Assembly: GCA_030549495.1 (NCBI GenBank)
Contig: JAUIRK010000928.1
Coordinates: forward strand, 695,001-759,000
From: Nectonema munidae
Lineage: Eukaryota; Nematomorpha; Nectonematoida; Nectonematidae
Reading direction: 5' to 3'
DNA: 64,000 nucleotides
This document shows, piece by piece, positions 43,278-52,233 of the stretch (positions within the stretch are counted from its first letter, which is position 1; the number at the start of each line of letters is the position of its first letter). The position numbers and the translations under genes were made by a program. The notes under the pieces are model-generated. The model worked only from the letters and a program-made list of their open reading frames with translations. It did no database searches and had not been told where the DNA came from.

Positions 43278-46200
43278 CTATTTTACATATAAATCTAAAT
43301 CACTCAAAAACTGCTTGGGACAACCTTCACAACATCTTACACTCACACACTTACGACATTATATCAATAAATGAACCTTACATTCACATCCCACACCAAA
43401 TTGCCGAATACGTACTCCTACACATACCCCCACTAACAGCATACTCAGCCTGTATATTCATAAAACAATCAATTACTAATACACCACTATATCAATACTC
43501 TAATTCAAACTACTTCTTCACACTTATTCCCTAAAATTCCAAATCCTTACTCTTTTGCTCTCTCTACTCCCAACCATCCTTAAACCACCCCATACCTAAC
43601 AACTTCTCTCAATCACTTACACAAATCAAACATAACATAGACAACAACCACCACATAGCTATATCCACCGACTTAAATGCTAGATCATACCTCTGGGACA
43701 TAAAATCAAACACACGAGGTTCACTCACACTCGAATTTTTAGCATCTTACAATCTAACAATAGCTGACAATGATAAATCCTCAACCTTCAGACGACTACA
43801 TCTATATAACCTATATCAATCACACAACGATCTAACCATCATTTCCAACCAAACAAGAAATATAGTTCACAACTGGCGCATCTCAGACATCCCATCCGCC
43901 TCCGACCACACATACATAACCTTTCAAATCGACCTCACTACTAAACCCTCAAAAAGCCCAAATTCTAATTATGGCAAAAAAATATTCTGAACAGCATTTT
44001 TTCACAATCTTAAATCTAAGCTAGACAACATCACCCTGACCACAGATACAACAAATAATCTCGAAACATCTGCTCTTCAACTCAACAAGTCCATCACAGC
44101 AAGCATTCACGCCGCAACTCCTACAAACCAGCTTCCTAAAAGACAGCACGCTCCTTTTTGGAACCGTACCTTAAACAATCTCAAACAATAATTACGCAAA
44201 TCCTTAAAAAATCTAAGAAAAACCAACACTCACAATAACATTCAACATTACTTCTTCCTTAAAACTCAATATCAATCAGAAATAAAAAAAGCTAAAAAAC
44301 AAGCCTGGAAACATTTTTGTAATCAAACTCCAACAAACCCATGGTCAATCATTAACAAACTTACACACAAAAAACACACAGCATCACTCTCTAATCTCCT
44401 TTCAAATAATCAAGGTTCAATATTTATCAACCACCCTTCACTTAACACTCTATTTCCCGCCGACACTAATGTAACCGACAATATTACCCATACACTTACT
44501 AGAATGGAAACAAAAACATACCTACTAAACAACTACATTAACTCTTTCCCAGAAATTACAATCAAAGAACTAAACAAAACCATTGATTCTATGAAAACAA
44601 AATCTTCAAGCAGCCTTGACTTCATCTCTACTAAACACGTGAAGAAAGCATACCACATACTACACCCTCATCTTCTCAACATATTTAACGCCTGCCTCAG
44701 GCTAAGCTATTTCCCAAATATTTGGAAAATATGTAAACTAGTGCTAATCCCCAAACCAAATCGAAACCACAATTCAATTAAAAACTGGCGACCAATTTCT
44801 CTATTACCAACCTTAGGCAAAATCCTTGAAAAAAATAACCTAATACAACTGAATCAATTCGCATATTTACAAAATAAAAGCACCGAATTAGCCCTATCTC
44901 GCCTAACCCTTTACCTAGAAAAAACACTAAATAACCAGAATATCGCAACAACCACATTTCTTGATATCGAAAATGCTTTCAACGCTGCATGGCACCCTGT
45001 AATCATCAAAAATCTCATCGATAAAAAATACCCCACATACATAATCAAATTCATAAACAACTACCTCCAAAAGCGCATTCTCATCCTATTACATAACAAC
45101 AATACATACATTCAGAAACTAACTCTATCCACTCCGCAAGGGGGTAGCATATCAGATATCCTATGGCTAATCCTCATCAACCCCATTCTTAATTTTATCA
45201 ACTCAAAATCCGACTTTGCCCAATGCTACTCTGATGACATCTTATTCACCTTCTCAAATACACTACAACTAAACAACATCAATTGCACTGCTGATCTAAT
45301 CACACAAATACAAACAATGGCCACCAACTACAAAGTCTCCTTCAACTCAAACAAACTAAAACTTATACACTTCACACGAAAAAGAATAACTCCACTCCCA
45401 CTGAAACTAAACACATCAACAGCACTCACTCCTGAATCACACATAAAATATCTAGGCGTCACATTTCAATCTAATCTAAAATTTCCACTCCACCTCAAAA
45501 ACATATACACAAAACTCTCACTAACATTATTCTCTCTAAGAAAAGCTATCTCATACAAATGGGGTCTTCATCCAAAAATCTCTAAGTACATCTACAAATC
45601 TATCATACTTCCAGTCATACAATATGGCTCACTTGCCTGTGGTAGCTCACTCAAATTTCAAAATTCACTGACCCACCTCAACAAAATACACCGTCTTTGC
45701 TTACTCACAATAACAAACGCATTTCACACTACTTCTACAGCAAAACGTGAACTTCTTACACATACTCTACCCTTACACCTAAACCTTAAGAAAAACATAA
45801 TTAAAAAATATCTTACTACCTTCCACTCTACACCAGCTCCACATAACTTCACGAACTTTTACTCAACTAACACCTCGCCCTCACTCAACTTTTTCAATTC
45901 CCTTCTTGAACAATATATGCCACAACTTACTCACTACCAGGTTTTACCACACTTACATCCATACTCCCTAGTTCACCCATCGAAATCGACCCCATACTCA
46001 ACTCATATATGCCACCACAAATTCTTAGCACTCAACTCCATAAAACATCAACGCGACTCAAATGCGCACTACCAACTCTCAATTTTTACCGACGGTTCAA
46101 AATCACGCAACAAAGCAACCGCTGCATGCGCCTTTTTCAATCATAACACAAGCACTCCTTTCTTCACACAACAAATGCAGACAGACAATAACACCTCCGC

Positions 46201-46978
46201 ATACGAAACTGAAACCCTAGCACTTCTAACATCATGCAATCACATCTTTGATAATCTAACCTTCTTTACATCCAAATTCAAGCACATAATCTTTTTCACA
46301 GACTCTCAAAACATAATTAAAGACCTACAACTTAACAGAAAAATTCCCCTTTCAACACTAAACCTAACCAAGAAATTAATCAACCTTAGCAACCATTTCT
46401 CAATTAAACTTTTCTGGTGTCCTGCCCATTCCTCCTCCTTTGAAAATTTTTTAGTAGTTCTCCTATGTAAATCCACATCCATAACACCACAACATGTCTT
46501 AACCCACGCCCTCCCTCTATCCACCTTTGAAACATCCATAAATACCTCAACTACAAACGAATGGCTTCACTCAAATAACATACCTACTCCCTTATCCCAA
46601 TTTGCACTAAATAAAAACATTACTCTTCCTCGCAACATTATAAGATGGTTCACCTCACATTGCCCTTGTTACGCTTACTTCTACAATTTTAATTTGCACT
46701 CTAATCCTTTCTGCAGATTCGGCTGCCCTCACATTGAAACTCCAATTCACATTATCCTCTATTGCCCAATATTCTCATCAGAACGAACCAAACTCATTGA
46801 AAAAACTTATTTATATATAAAAGATCTTCCCTCCTCTCTACTAAAATTCTTATCATACCCCAAAATCATTCACCACATCTCTCTTTTCCTTAATATAATA
46901 GAACCATTACTCTCTACTCACCATCACTTAACCCCGCCCTTATTAAACACCTTGCATAATCACACACAGGCAACCTAA
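43271..46978 (+). pseudogene. LINE copy 2 ORF2
   Basis: The frame has early stops at about 43532, 43989 and 44189. It is open from 44504 to 46978 (824 residues). The endonuclease pieces keep SINEPY, STDLNARSYLWD and SASDHTYI. RT keeps NWRPISLLPTLGK, FLDIENAFNAAWH, STPQGGSISDILW and CYSDDILFTF, but about 15 residues after GKILEK are deleted. RNase H keeps FTDGSK, YETETLALL and FFTDSQNI, but the last aspartate region reads FLVVLLCKS where copy 1 has LVDYLAS. The C-terminal CPCYAY...FCRFGC...ILYC cluster is present. Confidence 0.9.
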
Positions 46979-47075
46979 TTTATACTCTTTTCACCTCACC
47001 AAGCTTTCTCATTTCTACTTTAGATCCTAAACCCAATACCCATCCTTACAAATCCTCAAGTTAGTAATTAATGCA

Positions 47076-47103
47076 AGCATATCAACCAACGTTGGAAAGT
47101 GCT
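47076..47103 (+). ncRNA. 3' UTR hairpin of LINE copy 2 (RNA element)
   Basis: An outer AGCA/TGCT stem and an inner CAAC/GTTG stem, with the same 28-base spacing as copy 1. One inner pair is G-C in copy 1 and A-T here, a compensatory change. Confidence 0.55.
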
Positions 47104-47112
47104 TAGATATCT

Positions 47113-47134
47113 CCTACCTACCTACCTACCTACC
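47113..47134 (+). repeat. (CTAC)n / TACC tail of LINE copy 2
   Basis: About five tandem units directly abut the 14-bp target duplication. Confidence 0.9.
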
Positions 47135-47684
47135 TTATTGAGAATAATAAAGCAAACATAATTCAATATCAGCTTTTAGCGTTATAAATACTATAAGAAA
47201 AATTTAAATTATAAATAAAATAAGTTTAGGAGACAGTTCAGGTCGTATATGTTTGGTTGAAAATATAATATTTTATAAATTTGATGGAATTAGAATGGTT
47301 AATATTTATCTGTAGTAAAATAAGTTCCTTGAATATTGTATGTGTAACTCATAGCTCACAAATAGACTTTTCGTTAATGAAGTTCCTCCTACATTAGATA
47401 TTTTTCCCATATCAGAAAACACGATATTTTTCATTATCTCTCGCTCCACACTCCGCTCTTGCAATTTATTATTATAAAATGTTTAAAAAAAATATAAATT
47501 TTTTTATTTATCAATAGGAATGTAAAAAATATTAGAACTTATTACTAAAATTTTGGTACAAATTGGTAATCAACATCTTGTCCCAAAATTTTTAATTTTA
47601 TAAGTACTAAAATGAAAAACTATCTAACTAACTAGTTCACTAACTAACCAACTAACAATTTTTTTAACTAACTATTTTAATCAT

Positions 47685-47745
47685 TTTGCATAATGCGAGC
47701 ACATAGCCTTACTACTGAAAGTGCTTTGATATTTCCAACCAACCA
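47685..47745 (+). mobile_element. I-group LINE 3' end fragment
   Basis: AATGCGAGCACATAG, then TGAAAGTGCTTTGATATTTC and CAACCAACC matches the 3' ends of LINE copies 1 and 2 (outer AGCA/TGCT stem retained; tail decayed to CAACC). The inner stem no longer pairs well. This is an old 5'-truncated copy of the family. Confidence 0.6.
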
Positions 47746-48489
47746 AAGTTGTACTTGAACCATCACTACATATACTATCAATTAAATTACTTTGTTTTCA
47801 CAGTAATTTTAATATAGTATTATGATACTTTTATATATATTTAAAAATACATGAAAGTATTTGAAATTTGAAAACCGGAATGCAAATAACTTGTTACGGT
47901 AGCGAAATTTATTTTCTTTTAAAGTGGAGTTGAAAAAAATACACCTATTTTGTTAATGAAACACATAGTTTCAGCTCATTCAAGCAAAAAATAGGCATAT
48001 ATTTAACATTACTAAAATTATATATTATTTTATCCTTTATTTTATCAGTCATTAAATGTCGCACAAATATGAAATGGCACCGAAAGGTAAATTATTCATT
48101 CTTACTTGATATATTTGGATTCAAAAATATAATTAACATTTTTTAATGCATAATCTAAATTATTAAACTTATTTTTTTATTTGTTATCGTTTTTAAAGAA
48201 TCGAAAATTCAAATGCAAATTTTATAAATGAGTAAATAGTCCTTATCAGCATTTGAGATCAATTCTTGAAAACTTATGTCTACTTGCCTTTAATTTTGAA
48301 AAATATAGATATATTACTTAATTTTATACTGTTTTATTGGATCTTTTGTATTGTTATTTTTTTCCACTAACATTATTATTCTAATTAATAAATTAAATTA
48401 AACGTAGTTTAATAATTTTTAGTCTTTTGAATAAATTTTTTTTAAAATGGATGAAATTTATAAAATCATTGATACGGCAAAAATTCAGT

Positions 48490-49467
48490 AGCTAAAACTT
48501 TGTTTTCTAATGTGGGATTAGCTAACACTATTGTCTTCTTGCTAGATTATCAGTACTTTAGATAATCTAAGTAATCACGAAAATATTAATAATAAGCTCT
48601 GTTATATTGAGAAGAAAATTTCCAGCATTAATTCGGTTGAAAAATTTAGTTCAAATATCCAGACCAGGCCCGTAGCCAGCGAGGGCAGGCCCCCCCCCCC
48701 CCCCCCCAACTTAGATTCAGAGCCCCCCCCCTCTCCCCCAACCTAATATATTTTGATATAGATAAAGGGTTCAAAAAATGGTTTATTTTTTGACTATATA
48801 TAAAAATTTGGTACTTATTAGTTTCTCCCTCCCACTTAAAATTTTTTTTTCAGTAATTTACTAAAAAAAATTTTGAATGGGGAAGAGATAACCCATAAGT
48901 ACCAAAAAAAATTTTGTGAAAATATTTAGCCCCCCCCCCCCCCCCCCCCCCAATTTTTTCCAGCCCTCCCAAATGAAAAGTCCTAGCTACGGGCCTGATC
49001 CAGACCCAGCCATGCAGGACATACACGTATGTTTTAAATCCTTTAAATGAAGAAAAAATTTTTGATCCATCTATCTCTAAAAATCCTTAGTTTTTTTGAT
49101 AAAGATTAGCATAATGTCTTGAATTCAATTGATAGAAAACTCAGCCCTAAGATTAATAAATTATGTTTCAAAAAATTAAAAATCTGAATGACTCTTTAGT
49201 TTATGAATCTATACTAGTTCTTAAAGTCTTAGAGCAAATTTAAAAAATAATAATTTGAGTTTTGAAGAACTAGAAGTTAGGTCTCCCACTTTTTGTTTAT
49301 GATGAATGATATAGCTTTCGACCAGTTAATGGAAATAATTTGCATATTCAAAATAACATCAATCCTGACACTTATAAAAATGTTTCCCTTAATTCACCAA
49401 GTAAATTTTATAATATTAGTATAACCCTTGATTTAAAAAGTAGGTTATTTTTATAGAAATAAATATA
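48490..49467 (+). pseudogene. LINE ORF1 remnant, 5' part
   Basis: Discontinuous coding-like sequence: STLDNLSNHENINNKLCYIE before the hAT MITE at 48665. Farther right is NPDTYKNVSLNSPSKFYNIS followed by ITLDLKS, which lines up with NPEIYKYLCTQPKIFLGHHL in copy 2 ORF1, just before its first zinc knuckle. The knuckles themselves occur at 51157, beyond a pogo-like element. It is a distant relative of copies 1-3, heavily decayed. Confidence 0.5.
48665..48997. mobile_element. hAT-type MITE with long C runs, 333 bp
   Basis: Perfect 12-base inverted ends CAGGCCCGTAGC and GCTACGGGCCTG, flanked by a perfect 8-bp duplication atccagac at 48657-48664 and 48998-49005. It contains C runs of about 18 near the left end and about 22 near the right. 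It is inserted in the LINE ORF1 remnant. Confidence 0.95.
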
Positions 49468-49468
49468 C

Positions 49469-49620
49469 GTAAAACCTCTCTAAACCGGCCGATTAGAAAA
49501 GTCCCTGCAGAACCATTTCTTTTTGCAAGCAAGTTTGACTCCCAAAACCGGCCACCCCTCTAAACCGTACACCGGCCACTTATCTAAACAACTGTTATAT
49601 ATATTTGAATAAAAAAACCT
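49469..49620 (+). mobile_element. Tigger-like left terminus
   Basis: After a TA, CGTAAAACCTCTCTAAACCG and then several more ACCGGCCA-type repeats (about 49552 and 49571) resemble the terminus and subterminal repeats of Tigger/pogo elements. The right terminus of the neighbouring pogo relic (51156) has a different sequence, so two elements may be fused or nested. Confidence 0.5.
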
Positions 49621-50289
49621 TTACAAACCGGTCATTTTTTATTAATTATAACTTTTGTTTTTATCGCTATATTTTTCTTGTATTTTATTTTTATGTTGAG
49701 ATTTAAATTTTAAACATCAAAGCCTCAATTTTAACCTTTTTCAACATTTATATTTATCTTAAATAAATGCAAAATAAAATACCTTTAAAAGTCTGTTAGT
49801 TAAAACATAATCAAATTAGTGATATGTAAATCTAAATTATGTTTAATTCATCATAATCCTTAAAAGTTTCTGCATTTATAAATAAAAATTTTCTAATTTC
49901 ATTATAAACAAGGTTAAGTATTTGTATGAGTGAGTTGGTGTGCGTATGTATCCTAACATAATGTCGCGCTGTGAATTTGACTTAATCCTTTGTTGCCTAG
50001 CTGAGCTCATATGGTTCATGTGTTTCTCATTATAATTTGCAGGAATGATGAGTAAAATAGCCCTAATGTTTACCTAACCTTAATGCTTTTGAAACATTTT
50101 ACTTACTCATCATATTCGATTGCACAAATTATATTAATCACTAACACATGATGTGAATGACAAGACGTGACACATTAAAATAGAAACATATATCATACGA
50201 ACACGACAGACAAATCAAAAACATAAGTTTATAACATTCTTCTAGCTAAATACCCCTATTTGGAATCCAAGCTTTTATAAGAGATTCTA

Positions 50290-50966
50290 CGGCGTCGACA
50301 AGCAGGCATCTCAGTATCCACCACAGAACTGCAAGTCCGTGCCCTTCAAGTCGCTCCTCAGTTTGGTGCAGCAGAATTCAAGTCAAGTTATGGTTTGGGT
50401 TGCCAAGTTCCTAGAAAGGCACAACCTATCGGTTCAATAGAGGACAACTATCGTCCAACGATTTCCAGACCAGTATGAGGACAAGATAATAAGCTTCCAG
50501 AAGTTTATCATTGATCAACGCAAGAAGCAAGAGTACTCCCTCAGCCAGATCGGCAATGCAGACCAGACTCCCCTCACCTTCGATCTGCCATCCAACATCC
50601 AGACCTGGCAGCTTGCTGAAGATTCCATCTTAGTCTTGGTCAGTTTCAAATCCCAAAGCAAGGACCCCCACTGGACAACTGAAGAGGGTTGATCTACCAA
50701 CCATCTGTACTTGGATTGTGGAGTCTTGGAAGGACTTCCCTACATCTTGTATCCCAAATGGGTTTTTGAAGTGTGGGATTTCAAACAAACTTGATGGGAC
50801 AGAGGATGTGTTTTTGTTGTAAGACAGGGATGATGTGAGTGTTGAAAAGGAAGATGAGGACGTTGAACTTTATTATGACTCTACTGATGCAGTTACCCTA
50901 TCCTAGAAGGAGTATGACAACATGTTTGGTTCTAGTTCAGATGAAGAGGACTTCGATGAATTTTAA
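50290..50966 (+). pseudogene. pogo-like transposase, catalytic core deleted
   Basis: Pieces in order: RRRQAGISVSTTELQVRALQ (N-terminal HTH/CENP-B region), KFLERHNLSVQ, a stop, RTTIVQRFPDQYEDK, IGNADQTPLTFDLPSNIQTW (first catalytic aspartate region; family form is IGNMDETP.TFDMP). Then the sequence jumps to CTWIVESWKDFPTSC and GFLKCGISNKLDGTEDV, the C-terminus (family: KSFKKCGISNALDGTEDD), and an acidic tail ending GSSSDEEDFDEF. Roughly 200 residues with the other two catalytic acids are missing. A frameshift lies near 50395. This is an internally deleted, dead copy. Confidence 0.85.
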
Positions 50967-51074
50967 ATTTAATAAACTGCATTGACATTGCTTTGTATAT
51001 ATTTGTATATGATTATGAGAAGTATGATTGTGGATTGAATATATTGAATATTGACAATGCGGTAAAAAAAACTT

Positions 51075-51157
51075 TATATTTGTCTATAGGGCGCACTCGT
51101 AAATTGATCGAAAATTCCCAGTAAAAAAGTGTGGCTTATAGACGATGAAATACGGTA
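51075..51157 (+). mobile_element. pogo-like 3' terminus
   Basis: Read inward from the TA at 51156-51157: CCGTATTTCATCGTCTATAA, then GCCACAC... and farther in GAGTGCGCCCTATAGAC. This is the terminus style of pogo elements whose ends carry TATAAG/GCGC motifs. A matching left end was not found. Confidence 0.6.
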
Positions 51158-51390
51158 ATAATTTTTCTGAGGATTGTAAAGCTAAATCCCCGACCTGTAG
51201 ATTTTGTTCCATGAATCATTTATCTCAGAATTGCACTAAAAAGGAACCTTTATTTTGTAAGTCATGTGGTTCCTGTAAATATGAATCGTCACATACTTGT
51301 AATTCACGTCAATGCTATTTCGTGAATATACGCAATGAATTTAATAATAAGAATGATCAATTTTTCTTAAATTTTGCACTTAACTTTTAA
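51157..51390 (+). pseudogene. LINE ORF1 remnant, zinc-knuckle part
   Basis: Directly after the pogo end: NNFSEDCKAKSPTCRFCSMN, HLSQNCTKKEPLFCKSC, ESSHTCNSRQC. The CRFCSMNHLSQNC pattern is CCHC-like, as in ORF1 of copies 1-3. It continues the remnant at 48490-49467, so the pogo/Tigger material split this ORF1. Confidence 0.65.
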
Positions 51391-51487
51391 TCTACAATTT
51401 TCTTTTCTAATGCACGCTGACTTTTTTTAAAATTCATTTAACTACGTGATGCAAACATATCTCTTATAAAGAATGTGTTTAATAAAC

Positions 51488-51540
51488 CAGGGGCGCACAT
51501 CCGGGGGGGGGGGGGGGATTGACGATACATTTAATACCTT
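51488..51540 (+). mobile_element. hAT-like left terminus with G run
   Basis: CAGGGGCGCACATCCGG is followed by a run of about 15 G. No right terminus was found, and a different terminus-like sequence (CAGTAAACCCTGAGTATGC) appears at about 51602. Confidence 0.5.
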
Positions 51541-51785
51541 TTCTATCTGCGATGTCAAGTTATATCTTGGAGAATTGATATCCTCACTTTACCTATATTA
51601 CAGTAAACCCTGAGTATGCAACAGTAAGGGAGATGTGATCTTTTTTAGGCTGAACTAAAGTTCGAATATACAAGTCTATAGATTATCGAAAAAATTAAAA
51701 ACCAGTTATAAAAACATGCAAAGTTGAAAAACAGAGAGAGCACTTTTTTGAATAATTTTCCATCAATTTAATCATTATACATCAG

Positions 51786-51926
51786 GGCTGGAGTAAGGTT
51801 GATTAGATACTCAGTTTCGATAACTCAAGGTCTTGGGTTCAATCCCGCATCAAGCCTACTTTCCTCATAGTTCGATACAAGCTGTGTAATTTTGCTTTCT
51901 CGGTGAAAACACCCCACGTTAACTTT
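51786..51926 (+). repeat. tRNA-derived SINE copy
   Basis: GTTGATTAGATACTCAG (A-box-like), CTTGGGTTCAATCCCGCATC (B box), TTTCCTCATAGTTCGATAC, TTTCTCGGTGAAAACACCC, CACGTTAACTTTAC. It ends about 200 bp before the first recognised NUBP1 exon. Confidence 0.75.
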
Positions 51927-52128
51927 ACTTTTATATTAATGAGTTATATAAAAATAATTCCAAAAATATCTTCAAAGATGATATTTTTGTTATTGGATGA
52001 AGAAGAAGTGAAAATAAACAATAAAATGAAAAAATTGTGTGCATTTAGCTCCTACTGTAATGAGATTAGAAAGGTGGTCGCCCATCCTTCTCTTTCTATT
52101 TTAATATATTAGTTGCTTACTCGTGTAG

Positions 52129-52233
52129 ACTGTGTTGGACCTACAAGTGAAGAGGCAGGTTTTGCAACTCCTTGTCAAGGCTGTCCAAATCAAGCAATTT
52201 GTTCGAGTGGAAAATTGAAAACTGAGGATCCAG
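52129..52233 (+). CDS. NUBP1 exon with N-terminal Fe-S motif
   Basis: The acceptor is TTGCTTACTCGTGTAG; an in-frame TAG just upstream and no ATG between mean an earlier exon supplies the start. It reads [D][14 protein letters not shown], then [10 protein letters not shown]. All four cluster cysteines are present. The donor is GTAAAATC. Confidence 0.93.

Larger units (their letters stand above)
42006..47134 (+). mobile_element. Full-length I-group LINE, copy 2 (decayed)
   Basis: This 5.13-kb copy is flanked by a perfect 14-bp duplication, ttattgagaataat (41992-42005 and 47135-47148). It has the same layout as copy 1: 5' UTR of about 210 bp beginning TCACCTTTT (copy 1 begins TCCCTTTT), ORF1, ATGCTAA overlap, ORF2, 3' hairpin and TACC tail. 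ORFs are broken in several places. The perfect duplication beside broken ORFs suggests either inactivation before insertion or modest age. The sense strand is very G-poor and C/A-rich. Confidence 0.93.
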
